Of a DNA stretch of 64,000 nt, positions 38,205 to 51,792 are shown piece after piece. The notes below the pieces were generated by a model. It was not told the DNA's origin. It searched no databases and saw nothing but the letters and a program-made list of their open reading frames with translations. The stretch comes from Strix aluco (Eukaryota; Chordata; Aves; Strigiformes; Strigidae), in the NCBI RefSeq assembly GCF_031877795.1, contig NC_133938.1:15098920-15162919 (forward strand). Reading direction: 5' to 3'. Numbering within the stretch: the first letter of the stretch is position 1; every line of letters begins with the position of its first letter. Made by a program: the position numbers and the translations under genes.

Positions 38205-38310
38205 TGGTTCTGCCTCAAACTTTCCACATGTTCTTGGGAAAATCACCTATATTGACTATGCCTCACTTCCATCTGCAAAAAAGGAAAAATAGTAACGATG
38301 CTTATATTGC
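38205..38310 (+). repeat. MIR-like ancient SINE fragment
   Basis: GGTTCTGCCTC, then CTTGGGAAAATCACCTATAT, then TGCCTCACTTCCATCTGCAA and GGAAAAATAGTAACGATGCT follow the order of the MIR consensus (the clause around CTTGGGCAAGTCACTT, then GCCTCAGTTTCC, then CATCTGTAAAATGGG). MIR/CORE-SINE relics occur at low copy number in birds. Divergence is high, so this is a by-eye call. Confidence 0.55.
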
Positions 38311-40544
38311 AGGAATGTTTCTGTTTCTGCACATGGATTTACCAGGAGGGCTAATGAAATTTTAGGATTCCCACCACGGCCCTGTTCATTCCCCCATATT
38401 CCTAGTCACTTACTGCAGACAAAATGGCAGGGCTGTGGATCTCTGCACTTGAAAACATCTGAGGATTCTTCAGTAATATTCTCCAGGATAGATGAGAAAT
38501 ATCAGAAGTGAAAGGAGTCTATATTTACAAAATAATCTGGCCTAGAAAAGACAGCATCATTTATACAAAATGTTAATACCATATTTTCAACTTCAGACTG
38601 TACATACTTGGTGCAATTTTTATGATTACACCGTAAGCTTTTCCAAACTGATTTTTTTGTGGTGGTTTTTGGGGTTTGGGGGTTGGTTTTGGGGTGGGGT
38701 TTTTTGCCTGGAAAGTGTTGCAACTATTTCAACCTGTACCATAGCAGAAAATTCTATTAGAAAAGCAACATTACAATTAAAATAGTTATACATGTCAATG
38801 TTTCAGACATTGTGTATTTCTTTGAGCTTTCTTCACGTCTGTGTAGAATAAATATCAAGTTACTACTTGTTCATTTTTTTTTCCCTTGGGCAGCATTCTG
38901 TACCTATTAAATCCTAAGTATGAAAGAAAATTAGACTTGCCTGTTACCACTATAAACTTACACCAAATGGTTTTCAAATAACATGTAGGTAATCTCTCTT
39001 CTGTAAACACAGAGACTTGGGGTTGCTCATAATTAAAGCTGCAAGCATCACAATTTAAGCTGACTCTTTTCTGATGTTCATATGCCTCATTCTCTCCCAA
39101 AATAAAATAGAAAGAAAATACACTGAATCATAGTAAACTTTCCTTATTTACAATATTGTTTGGATTTTATGCAGTTTTAATACAGCTATAGCATTAGTCT
39201 ATTATTTCATTCTTTTCAGTTGGGCATGAGCAGGACTTTCAGATGGGGCATTAGCAAGTGAGATTGTAGTATCTGTTCCTGATCGTTAAAAGGATCAGAC
39301 AACGTTTTTGTAATAATCAGGCTTAGCTTACTGTAACTCCCAGCTTCTGCCTCTCCTCTATTTCATAGGTTTGTAGGGCTGAGTTGTTTGACTGGTACCC
39401 ACCTTTCAGAGCCTCGCTGTAGGCAAACTCCTGATGTATGTTGGCCTTGGAAGTACCAAGCTACAGAACCAACATGTGAGTGCATGGAGGGTGTACCTTC
39501 GTGAGGGTGCACATAAATTAGGAGTGCACTCTTGAAGCAAATCTCCTTGTCCTCCCAAATTACTGAGCTTTGGCCCACATCCAAAACCATCCTTGTTCCT
39601 TCTATCACTAGATATCACTAACCTAGAGGATGTGTTTCAGGAATGCTTCTGATGGGATCTAACCAGTCGTGGGCATTCAGACTACAGGACCAAGCTAGAA
39701 CTACTAACCCAAATTAAAATACCTTGAAATATGCACATTTATGTTGGGTTCTCAGTGTTTGATAATTCACAATACTCTGACTTCTAGTGAGTGGTAGTAT
39801 TTACTAAGATAGACATATCCTGAGACATATCTACATAGAGAGTTGTCACTAGACAGAATTCACCAGCTCTAACCCTTATTTCAATTTTAGGGACTCATAG
39901 TGTGTCCAAGTTATTACTTCTAGGGACTTGCTGCAGATGTAACATAAAAGGAAACTTTGTCCACCTCATCAAAGCTAGGAAGTCATACAGATCAAGGAAT
40001 ACCCTTTCTATACTATGGCCATCTCCTGTGACTTGTCAGCTGATGAAAAAGATGCTCCTCATAGTCTCTCTTCTCTCAATAATATCTGCACAGTAACAAT
40101 TGGGTCCTATGTACATAGAAAGAAAAACTCTTCGTGCTCCACTGAAGCTCAGGAAGTGACCTTAGGACACTGGACAGTGTCTAAGTCTAAAGAAAGCTAA
40201 ACCATAGGAGTTTTGTAGATGATAGCATAGCTATTCCAGTCAGTTTTGTGAGGGCTTTCTCTGTAACATGGTAGGAGGTAACATGTAAGTGGGTGAGAAA
40301 AGGGGTTTATGTAAAATGACTAGACTTCAGAGTCCTCTCCCTGAAGCAGTGTTGTATCAGCTGTTTTTGCAACTAGGTAGCTCTGTGAGGAAGGGACGTT
40401 TCTCTTGTTCTTGCAGTATCTCATACAAATCTTTGGACTATGATAGCGTGAAATAGTCCCTGCCCACACCAACTCACTTTAGCTGCATAGATCTGTCATT
40501 TTGTAAGTGATTCATTTAGCCCATAGTGTCTGTGCTGAGATCTC
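38311..40544. other. Unique sequence with one G-quadruplex motif, no gene confirmed
   Basis: Holds the G-quadruplex at 38671. Reverse-strand open frames at 39363-39618 are richer in GC than their surroundings; one carries a short RWVPVKQL string that resembles retroviral integrase C-terminal ends (see findings), which is not enough to call an element. Confidence 0.5.
38671..38699 (+). other. G-quadruplex motif
   Basis: Four G tracts: GGGG at 38671, GGGGG at 38678, GGGG at 38691 and GGGG at 38696, separated by TTT, TTGGTTTT and T. This satisfies a relaxed quadruplex rule (one loop of 8). It stands alone in AT-rich DNA with no gene seen next to it. Confidence 0.7.
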
Positions 40545-41010
40545 TCTGAAGACAAGGTGTTGGAAATCAAGAATCTCCTAATTCTGACACTGGTTTGTAA
40601 GGTACCTTTGGAAAACTCACCTAGGTGAATTTTTTCAAACTTAAAGTTGTGAATTTAAAATTCACGTTTAAGCATCTAAATTAGTGGTCTGATTTTAATG
40701 TGTGCTGACACTCACATTTTCAATCAACTTCAAAGGGAGCTATGAGTGCTCAGAAGTCTAAACCTATGAAAATCAAGCCAGTTAGACACTCAAACTTGAA
40801 AGGTTTCTCCTGTACCATTATTGTTATTTGCATTACTTTAGTTCTATAACTGGGGTTTCAAGCTACTAAAGTGCTAGGCACTGTATTTTATATATCTTTT
40901 TTTTTTTCTCATTTCTTTATGTGTAAAACCTGGCACACAAGGATGTTATGATCATTGTTTGGTTAATATTTGTATATAGCTTTGAAAAATAAATGCTCTA
41001 TAAACACAGG
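40545..41010 (+). repeat. Composite of old amniote MIR/CORE-SINE-like relics
   Basis: Three old-repeat signatures sit in order: TTTGGAAAACTCACCTAGGT at 40607-40626; TCAACTTCAAAGGGAGCTAT with GAGTGCTCAGAAGTCT and GAAAATCAAGCCA at about 40722-40780; and a tail with TAAAACCTGG and TAAATGCTCTATAAAC at about 40924-41007. The middle block resembles the common sauropsid repeat phrase GGGAGCTGTGGGTGCTCAGC then CTGAAAATCAGGCC. The last resembles the GCTATATAAATG end of MIR-like SINEs. I infer one or two ancient insertions with inner loss. Confidence 0.42.
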
Positions 41011-43109
41011 ATATAATTATTCATGGAAGAAAATTGTATTCCTATTATTCATTCCTTTTTGAAATAAGTTCCTTGGATTTTGAACCTAACCTTAAGAACC
41101 AGCGTTGATACTGCATGCGGAATACGTACAATAAAATATAGGGGCCAAGTTCATAATTTGCTGTTAAAATATATGCTATAACTGTAGTAGTTTGAACAGT
41201 AAACAAATTAAATAGTCGTATGCTGTGTTTAATTTGAGCAGAAATCACAACATTTAACAACTCTTACATAATCCTCAGAGAAATTAAGTAGAATGATGAA
41301 CCACAAAGCTTTCCTTAGAAACTTTTGTCTTATCCATACCTCTTTATTTTAGTTATGCTGATCCCTTACTAGCAAACAGTAGACTCTTTGTGACTGGGTC
41401 CTACATAAAGCTTGCTTTTTTTCCCTGAGGATTCAATAACTAAGCTGCTTGAAACAGCTTTGATGAAACCATCTTCTTTCATAGAATGTAGTTCCAGCAC
41501 TGCTGATAAATTCCACAAAATGGTGTCAATTTAACCAATGTTTTCTTTGGAAACAAAACCAGGAGGGAAACTGGTAACATATTAGTGTTTTCAGAGCAAA
41601 CCTTTACATAGAAGTTATTTTTGTTTACATGTTTTCAATACCGCAATCTTATACAGCACAAAATTAAATGAAACATTTTTATTTTGTCAAAATATTTTGC
41701 TTAAAAAAAATGTTTTTCACTCACAAATAATTAAGTAGTTCAAAGATCATTTTTAGTTTAGAACTTTTTTAATATAGAAGTGTTCTGTGAATCAGAGTTT
41801 CCAACCTCTGAAAAGTTGAGGCCAGTAGCAGTGTTCCCATTTACTTCAGTAACAGCACAATTGCTATATCTGAGGAAAGGCAATCATGATCTGCTTGAGT
41901 TTTTGTATGCGTAAGTGCAATATGCATATGTATAATCCGTCAGATCCCTAATGTTAGATTAAAACAATATGTAAGCATTTCTCAAGAAAAAGAAAATTGG
42001 GTTTTTTTATATCAAAGCTTTTACTGTTTGTTGGTGGTACGGCCCATGGCTATGACACCTTGACATGGGCACTTCCCTGTGCTATCAAATCAGGAGTGCA
42101 ATTTTAATATATGTAAAAGTACAGGTTGGGTTTGTTTGGTTTTTTAAAATAAGACAGGTGGTTTAAAACCAGGCACTAACTGATTAATAAGTTTGTTCAT
42201 GCAGACTCTCATTCAGGCATCAAGAATAAGTGCTCTGTCTGCTTGATAAATATCCAGGCTAAACACAAATGTTGTTATTTGTCAAATAGTAACTGTTTTA
42301 ATGGGCTATTCTTCATGATCTTTAACAGCTATAAATTGATCTCCAGAACACAGATGCCACAGTGCAGTAGTCCCAGTATTTCTGAGAATCCAATGTTAAG
42401 GAAACCTCAGTACAAAAGAAGGAAATGCTTTAATTTACTCCAGAGACAGAGTATATTAGGCATAGTAACAAGGATTTTAGCAACAAGCAGAAAAGTCAAG
42501 GATACTATTTTTCTACAAAGCAGATAATATAGTAATCAATCAAGACAGCCATAGTATATCTTCCAGTACTTAGAATATTAATAAAAGTAATCATCAGGAA
42601 TTCTATTTAGATTTTCAGACCTTGACATCATGAACCATTAAAAATAATGATACATGATTTTAATCTGTTTGGTGTAAACTGATTGATTTCTTGCTTGTAA
42701 ACTGCATACTCTTCAGATAGATCAATTTTCACATTTACCATATCTAATTATTTTCTGTTTCCTTCTTGCTTTAAAAGTCATAGATCATTTGGGGCTCCCT
42801 TTTCTTTTTTTCTTGTCTTCCCTGACAGTTTCTTGACAGCTAATACAAATAACAAAATAAAGCCTGTAGAAGAAATAAGTTGTATTTTAGAAAAGGTTTA
42901 GCACAAGTGTTTACGTCCTCTGAGTACAAAGGGCTGTGCATGCTTCCTTTATCTTGTAGTCTCGGATGGCAACATTAACAAACCAACATTTTCTGCATTT
43001 CATAAATAACGTTCCATGTGATTATAAACCTGAGCCTGGATAACTGAATGAAGTTTGCCCAAAAATGAAAAGAAAGACATATGCTCCTGAGAAAAAGGGC
43101 CCAGACCCA

Positions 43110-43180
43110 TATCTTCTGTGAGATCTGGGAAAGTCACTCTTTCGGAAACTGCGTAGAGAGATCAAATGTGATAATAAAGG
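43110..43180 (+). repeat. Possible MIR core fragment
   Basis: CTGTGAGATCTGGGAAAGTC then ACTCTTTC resembles the MIR core phrase TGTGACCTTGGGCAAGTCAC. The flanking sequence does not extend the match well. Confidence 0.25.
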
Positions 43181-43664
43181 CTCACAATTCTAGCAGGTTT
43201 CCCTAGAATAGTACTTCAGAAATGTGAGGTGTGAAAGAAAGGCAATCTGTGCCAGATACTGATTAAATTTCAGTCATCTATCCAAAGCAGTCCCTAGTTG
43301 CTTGTAAAATGCTCCATGTAATTACAGTAACTACAGTTTTTAAAGCAATTTACACATTAGCCTTTATCTTGGGTCTCTCTTTGTGGGTGCATTTCTTCTT
43401 TGGAATCAATATCCTTAAAATATATGTTAATAAGCTATATGAATTTGTAGCCATATAGACTCTTTAAAAAATCCATCTCTAGTATCTTCCTCATGGATTC
43501 CTCTTGTCTGTTGGAAAAGCTTAACTGTAATCAAATATCACACTCTGGATGTTTAACTAACATTGTTCAGTGACCCCAGAGGTAAGTCACAACCATATCT
43601 AAAACTGTTAAGGAGTTAGGAGTTGATGCAAAATCAAACCAGGATATATTAAAATGCTGCCAGG

Positions 43665-43915
43665 ATAAAATAATATTAAGGGCTAAACTTTGTCCTTTGC
43701 TAGTTACCCAGGTGCAAATATCAAACCTGGCAAATCCTTTCAAAACTTTGTGTGTCCTAATCTTTCAAATCTTCTTCTAGTCATTGGGCATGGAAGATTT
43801 TGCTAATGCAGGAGCCACTTATGTAGTTATAGGATGAACACTGGCCAAAGAAATGGGGCCTGGCTCATTGCTGTGATATTCCAATTTTAAACTAATGTAG
43901 GTGTGAATTTTGGAA
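43665..43915. repeat. Probable ancient amniote repeat relic
   Basis: AAGGGCTAAACTTTGTCCTT, then ACCCAGGTGCAAAT (about 43679-43719) and GGGGCCTGGCTCATTGCTGT, then TTTTAAACTAATGTAGGTGT (about 43855-43911) resemble old sauropsid repeats that carry GGGCTAAATTTTGTCCTCAG and CACCAGTGTAAAT. Weak, by eye only. Confidence 0.28.
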
Positions 43916-46900
43916 GGAAACTAAACTGACTATTTCATTAAAGTTGTACTGGCTAAAAAGAGAAGAAATGCAAGGAGTGAATTGAACTCCTCACAGTCAG
44001 TAAAACTGTTCCCACCAGAGTTGCACAGTGCAGCTGCAGGTAGCTTTAAACATTTTTTGTTGTTTTATTCTGTTTGTTCAGAGTGCCTTTTGTAAGTGCC
44101 AAGCACAGTAAAGCTCCTTAGTTATTCTGCATCTCATTGTTACCAAGGCTATTATCCTAACTGGGGCTAATAATATGAAGTACATTTATGTTTGTGTAGG
44201 AAAACTAAGATCACTAGAGATAATCCAAAAAGTTGTTCCACAAGGGATTATCTAGGATGCTGTTTTCCAAAACTGTCACATATCAGAAAAAGGGCAAAGC
44301 ACTTGTAACTCTTGTGATTGATCCTCTGTCAAGTCATGATTGCTGTCACCAGCAGGTTACATTCTTTCAACAAAGCAGTAGGCGCTGCTGCATTTTAAGC
44401 TAAACCAGTTAGGCTTCCAGTGTCATATTCCCTTCCTTATCTCTTTCCATACTTCATTCTCTCACATTAAAAGAGATAAATTTGAAACTGAAAAGAGAAG
44501 ATGATATGTGCAAGATCCTTCTGTAGTACATATTATACCTTAAAATTCGTGCCACTTACACGCCGCCATTAGGTTTATTGTTCTTAGCTGTTATGTCTGG
44601 CTAAGGACCTGGTCCTGCACACACTAGCTATTATGTGGGGAAGCAGAACTATGTGTGACACCAAATGCTACATTTGGGCCTGAGGAGTTTTCATAATTAG
44701 GCTTATAGGCCCTGAAACCCAAGGTTAAAGCACTTAATTTACTTGAGCTGTGAGGGTATGGAATGATACATCTGTTAAAGGTTAAATACAGGCTTTAGTT
44801 GCCTATTGGACAAAACTGTACTTTTAAGATTCTCATGAAATAACAGATGTTTTTCAAACTGATTTTGAAATTAAATGCTTGTCTATGGTTCTGTTCAAAG
44901 ACTCTGAAGCCTCTCTTTTACCACCAAACACCATTGCTTTGTTAGGCTGTGGTCAAGGATGCACAGGGCTCTTTGTCTTTCTCTACGCAGAGTACTCTCT
45001 TTGTTTTTCTTATTCCCTCTTGTCTTTCAGCCTTTGAAAGTGTCCAGTGGATAGACCCATAGTTCTCAGACATTTCCATGCATTTTTCTAAGGAATGTTA
45101 GAGATTTTGTTGAATTTTCCAGTGAATCCTTGCATTTGTAATTTATTTACATTAATTAATGTATTGTAATTAAATACCTACCTTTTTTCAAAGGCATTTA
45201 CTTCCAAAGATATCTGTCAGTAAATCTGGTAGATTTCCTGCTTTCGTATCCATATATTAAAGTGCAAATAAGACTTGAATTAAACATTCACTTTTTGTTT
45301 TTAAAGTTAACAGTTTTTCCGTGATCAACTCTTGTTTAAAATGGTTGTCAGTTAACTGTTGATTTTTGCAAAAGATTCTCCACTGAGTGCCAGTCTTTAC
45401 AAAATTGTCTCAAATAGCCTCATTGGGCTAGATTTTAGCTTGCTTGCATAAAAGGTAGTGTTCTGTCTGATTTGACTTAGAATTCATGGAAAAGCATTCC
45501 TGGCTCTTCCCCCAGTGGTCTGTCACCTTCCTCTGCCAGAAGTTGCCATCCTCCCATTTCTGCTTGTGGACGAGTTTGTGTACACATTCCTTTGCATTGC
45601 AGGCAAAATGAGCTGGGAAAGCTTAATGGACTGTTGAAGGTGAATATGAGCTAACCCAGCTCATTTTGTCTGAAATGGATTGAAAAGAACTCACATGACC
45701 TCCTTCCTCTGTCAGAGCTCTGGGGTAGTAGCTTCCCATGATGGAAAACAGTACCAACCAATTCAGGGAGATCTTGAAGACTTTTGTCTGTGTCCTGAAA
45801 AGCAGGTTCATAAGTCACATTACCTTTTCTCCAGCCCTTACAGAAAGACTTATATCAACTGTAAATGAGGAGTTGACTTTTAAGGGAAGCTAAGCAACCA
45901 GCAGTGAATTACAAGTAGGCAACACAGCTTTTTTCTAAGCTATGGCCATAGCCTCTATTGGTCATTTCAATTACTGAATGTCTAGGGGCAAAATGTCCAG
46001 GCCAAATTTAGCAAAGTCTGTAACAGCAGTAGTAAAATGCTGTCTCTGGCAAATTCTCTCTTCTCTAGATGGTGGTTCATTTTTAAAAATTACTGTCTAG
46101 GTGGTTGAGACTTCTATTATCTTTAGCGACGAGACTTCTGGAGGTGAAAGGCCCTTTCAAATAGCCATATTCTGACTCCCAGGTTTTAACCCATCTTTCT
46201 CCTTATGAATAACATGCAAAAAGCTGGAGAACCTAAAATGTCCACATAAATATTCCAAAATAATCTCATGTTCTCCCTACTCATGAACGAAGCTGATGTC
46301 TCCACTATTTCATAATGTTGCCTCACTACATTAGTAAGGCAACTGATTCATCTCTGCTACTCTCTTGCCCTCTAATATAATGTTTGAATCGGGAATGGTT
46401 AAAGTTCTCATTAGGTTTGTTGTGGGGTTTCATAATGAATTCTTTTTTGCAAGCTGGAGAGTCTTTTGATTTTTGCTTGCATATTCATAGAACTATGTCA
46501 TAAACAAAGTCTAAATCTGGCACTACTCTCTTGCTAAGCCACGCTGACTGTGTTGTATCTTTCTACACTTTACCTCATAAAGAAAACAATGTCAATGCCA
46601 AGTATGGAAGGTGAAGAAGGCTGCTATTTAAAGAATAATTTTCTGGCCTATACAGCACCATTGGACGCACATCATAAACAAAAAGAAGGTCCATTGCTTT
46701 TCTTCCACAGTGCAAAATTCTGCCTTGGTCTATCCCAACAGAAAGGACAATACGCTTCTCTGTGCAAGATTGTTCAGTATAATCCAGCTGCTCAGTAGGA
46801 ATGCATCTCCTCCTATATGTACATATATAGAGATAAGTAAAAAATACACATATTTTGAGAGTCCTTTTTTAACCCATACTCTCCCTCTAACACAAATACC

Positions 46901-47507
46901 CACATGAATCAATGAGATTTATCCTGTCAACATGAAAAGAAAAGAATATACTGATAGATAATGTACATGAATACACTGGTCAAGCAACAGATTCAAGCTT
47001 AACTGATATGTTTCATTCAGTGGCAAGAATATTTGCTTAGGGTAGCAAAAAAATTCTGTATCTCCTAACAATGTGGAACCGAATTCTTTATCTCCCCTGC
47101 TGCTAGCTTGCTTTTAAGGCAGAACTGGAGATATCTATCACAACTAAATAGGTATTTTGTAAATTGTACTTAACTTAGCTACCTTTAAGAAAAGTTACAA
47201 ACCATATATTGTATAACCATTGCCAGAGATTTTATCTAGCTTGGCTGGAAAAACAACTTAATGCTACATTCTTCTTGCCAATCAGCACAATAGAATTTTG
47301 GTTTTTATCTACTCTCAGCTAACAGGCCAGTATTACAGGCAGAATTTTGACTTCCAGTTGCTGTTTTCTTTTATACTGTGGGCCTGTTTAGGGTACTCAC
47401 AGAAATGTCAACAATAATACATAAAATCACTGTCATGTGAAATAATTGATTAGCTGATCAGTTTCCTATTCTATTTCTTTAATATATTTTTTCCAAGAAT
47501 AATGATC

Positions 47508-47521
47508 ATATATATATATAA
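47508..47521 (+). repeat. AT dinucleotide run
   Basis: Short TATATATATATA stretch, continuing into further AT-rich sequence. Confidence 0.85.
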
Positions 47522-49002
47522 ATATAATAATTTTCTATGCTAAAGTAAAATGATATTTGACATTAACAAAAGGTCAGGTATCATACTGTAAACCACAATG
47601 AGTATTGCTTTTAAAGATTATTGAATTACAAGGTACATATATTTGACAAAGTATGGAATTCCAATAACTGCCATAGTAGCAGTGCCCTTTTACATGCCAT
47701 GGATTTATTGACATTTGCTAACTGTAAAAATGCAAACCAGTTTGCACATAATAGACATTATCAATTTAAAAAATAAAAATGTCTCACTGAAGAACACGTC
47801 TATTTTCAACAATGCCTTCTGACTTTGCATGCACACGTTTAGACACTCAAATATCTGTGCATCCCACTGTGATTGTGGTTCATGTGGACAAATACATGTT
47901 CGTTTTCTAAAGCCACTTTCACATTGTGCTTCCTTATGCAATAATAAAACACACTTTTTTTTAAAAAAACCCACAAAACAGCGATACTGCCCTGTAAACT
48001 TGATCCAAGACTTTTCAGAGGAGTAAGATAAAATGAGTGCAAGGGCAGCATCATAGCCTCTCCATAGTATTTGCTCACACCACAGATCTTGGATCTGTCA
48101 CATTTCAGTGTGATTGACTGGCCTTAACTGAAGTCTCAGGCCTTTTAAGGGTCAGAATCATTGTTGGAATTACGCCAGAGCTTGTCTGGACCAAATACCA
48201 GTACTTCAGGAACTGCCAGTGTGTTTCAAGCTGTGAGGGCATATTAGCTAAAAAGGAATTTTTGTATTGATAGGTCTGAATAATAACAGTTTGCAAACAT
48301 AGTACCTTTTATGTGTGCTTGCAGTTAATAATAATAGAAAAGCTATAGAGAAGGAGGCTCCTTCTGTTCCACAAGGCTGTCCCACACTACTATAAAACTC
48401 TTAACAAGGCTAAAGCATTTATTAACCAAATGAGTTAAAGTTCACTTTCAAGGGATATTACACATTCAAATTCGTCTGTATTTTCAAGCAACTTTATCTG
48501 GTAATATCAGATGATTTTCTTATAACAGAAAAGGTCTTGATGTTTTTGTTTGTTGTTGCTGTAGTGTTTTTGTTTTTTTTAATTTGCAGCACATCTTTCA
48601 ATATTTAGTGACACAGCCTAGACAAAAATCCCAGACTGGTCAGTTCCATGTTCAATGTTTAAGAGAGAGATTTTCACCTAAAAATCTGCCTTTTAAATAG
48701 TTTCCTATATGTAGAATGTGGATAAAAAGGAAGGTGGCTATGTAATAGCTTTTCATTAGTCATCATCAACTTGTCATCAGCAAGGGTGCCATTCAGTGTA
48801 CCCTTAACTCTTCCCTCTTTTGTTCGTCCTTTCTGGACCTTTTTAAGCTTCAGGTCTCACTACTTCTGCTAACTACAGGGCTGTTCTCTGCCTTTTTCCC
48901 TTCAAACTCACATCAGCTATTACACACAAGAACTGAAGTCTTAATTATAAAAGAATAGTTAGGATTTAAACAATATGTGGTGCTTTCATGTAAAATGAGT
49001 TT

Positions 49003-49018
49003 AAAAAAAAAAAAAAAA
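49003..49018 (+). repeat. Poly(A) tract
   Basis: Sixteen A followed by A-rich CACAAACAAAACC text. It may be slippage or the tail of an unrecognised retroposed copy; nothing upstream was identified. Confidence 0.85.
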
Positions 49019-51741
49019 CACAAACAAAACCAATCGAACAAAAACCAAAGACAAAACTTGCATGCAGTGTAACTTCTGATAGGTTGATTGTGTACAGTAC
49101 CTCAGGTTTTGATGTGCGAATTGCCATGATGGATAGATAGAAGGCTTGTTTTCACTGAACAGTGGCACAAATATAGTCACATATAATTCAAAGTCAACAC
49201 TCAATTTTCAAACATGGGTGCCTTAACAATACTGCCAAATCTTGCATTCGGTCTATTAAATCAGCACTTAGGCAAATAAAACAGTCATTTGAGTGACAAT
49301 TTCAACATACTAATGAGGTATTCAGATGTCAGCAATTGAAAAATACACATTGGCCTTTTGAATTTAAGCCAAGATTGGCTCTGGGTTATATTAATAAGGT
49401 TTAAGACTTTATAGAAGGATAAAAATAATTTCTGAATTTACCTTAATCTTTCTGGGAGAGAAGCAGATGGGATCAGATTTCTTTGTGAAGTCTTCACTGT
49501 TTTCCTACCTTCCACCGGGTTTTGATGTAAAACTTTCCTTTGTCATTTCATTATTCATTCATTGTATTTTGGTTCATAAGCAGGTCAAAAAGCAGCCTTA
49601 TGCAGACTTCCTCACTTTCGTGCGCATTCACCACAGTTCTCACCACAACACAACCTGTTCCTGTACAAGTGCCTACATCACTTGTATTGCCACAAAACTG
49701 TATTGCTATGGATGTATTCCTTCCTTCTTTGCACTTTGTCTCTCTCCATCATCAAAACCAAGTTTAGCTGAGCCTAAAGGGATCCATGTTGGATATGGGT
49801 TTTGGCAGACACCCAGACCAGCATTTGTTCCATCTAAATAGTTTTGTTCATATAGATATCAACTCTTTTATTTTCATTGTTGTTCTTTCTTTTTTATGTA
49901 TTCATCCATTTCCTGAAAAATGTTAAGACAATGAAAAATATTACAGATCATATTTATCACAGAGATGAAAAGTCTCTATCATGCTTTACTTTTCTTAGAA
50001 AACTAACTAGAAAATGTACTTTTAATTATGACTGTGACTTTCAAGAACTAAACCAAAGTATGAACTACTCAATGCCATTCCTGTTATTAATTTATTAGTA
50101 GTAATAATGTGCTGCCTACAAATCCTTGTTCTTACTAGAAGCCCACTGTGCTAAACTTCTAAACAGATTGGAAAAATTCCCGTGCTACATGTAAGTGCAA
50201 GATAGTACAAATAGTACAAAACAGAAGACAATGAGACAAAATTTGCCAACATAATAAGCAGTATTCCTTGGAAACTGTAAGCCTTACCATTCACAGGTGC
50301 AACAGAGCAGAGATTTAAAGGAGGAATTTCAAGTGGAACAATGATGTGTTATTTAACAGACACATTAGCTCAGATATTACTGGGCATGCTCTCTGACTAT
50401 TCTGATAATCTATTTTACCTTATTTGCTAGCTCCTTGAAATTGCTAGGTATCCATTTACTGGATTAATTAATTAAACATATTTAAATTATGCATTAGTCA
50501 TGGCTTTAGGAAGTTAGAGTAAATAACATAGGCTTTATTAATTTTTTTCCCTCTCTTGTTATTCTCCCATCCCCAGTCTCTAATTTTCATAAATTTTACT
50601 TTCATTTTTTCTTTTTTTTATTTTTTATTAATTTTTAAATACTGCTGGTTGTTTCACCACTGGCTGAGGAAGGAGCGGGTGTCTTTTCTCCAAAGTGACA
50701 CCACAGCTGATCTGTGGAACTGAGAACAGAGTTGTCTCTAGGGATGGAGCGCACCCCGTTTTTCCTGTGACAAGCTGTCATGGCTGGAGGCTTAATAAAT
50801 TAAAGGGATTTTTTTTTTTTTAAGCAAAATATTTTCCACCACTTTCATATTTTCAGAACATTGTTCTGGCCTTGTACAGGAGACAGGGAAATGTAAATGT
50901 CAGACATTTACTTCTGTTTAAATGGGCTCATTATACCACAACATGTTGAGTTTTTTTCCCTACCGGCCGGTTCTTTTCACTGTCGTATCCTGTAAGCACT
51001 TTCCTTGCACCTGCCTGAGGAGACTAATCCTCTATTAAAACATGTTCAAACTGAGCGAAGGCAGAAATAGCAGCCATTTTGCTCAAAGAAAATTAATCAA
51101 AACCTTGTAAAAATAAATAAATCAGGGTAGCTTTGGTGAAGACATTTGGCTGTTTGGTCTGTAGTTGAAGCCCTGTTACCTCACTATTTTCCATCTGGAG
51201 AGCAGGCTTTGGCCTTAGGGCATGGACCTTTTTTGAAAACAGTGCGGAAAAAACTCCCCCAAACGTAGGTTCTCAGCTGTGATATGAGCACAAGTGCCAT
51301 ACAGACCTCACTGTTCCAGGGGCACAATCTTCCCTCGGTAGTGCATTCCCCAGGGATCGGCCATACTCTCATTTTCTTCACCATGATCATGGCTATTTAT
51401 TTAGATGGAACCATAATTATGAGTAATAATATGGATAATGTGTACTTCTCTCCTGCTTTGGCTCAGTGTTAGACTCTACAGGGAGCTGCAGAGACATTGC
51501 AGAGGATGGCAATGTCACTGACTGGTTCATTGAGGAGCGAAGCTGCCTCTACCAGATAACAAAGAACTGCAGTCTGACAGGGCAAAGGAAGAGCGAAAAT
51601 CTGTTCTGACATGGTAAATCAGTGGACTAAACTCTGTGTGCCTGAACTGCACTATCTAAGAACTGAAGTCCCATGGGGCAGCCTTCATCAGTGTAAAGTA
51701 TAGGGCTGAGCACATTCACAATGCTCAATAAATGACCATAT

Positions 51742-51792
51742 TAAAAAAAAAAAAAAAACAAAAAACAGACACACCAACAATAACAACAACAT
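51742..51792 (+). repeat. Poly(A) and A-rich stretch
   Basis: A run of about sixteen A passing into CAAAAAACAGACACACC and an ACAACAATAACAACAAC-like part. Simple A-rich sequence. Confidence 0.85.

Noticed and set aside
49467..49841. 124-codon forward open frame
   Set aside because: Composition-driven, overlapped by another frame, no recognisable motif.
50962..50971. ACCGGCCGGT palindrome as a grainyhead-type site
   Set aside because: Does not match the consensus well and stands alone.
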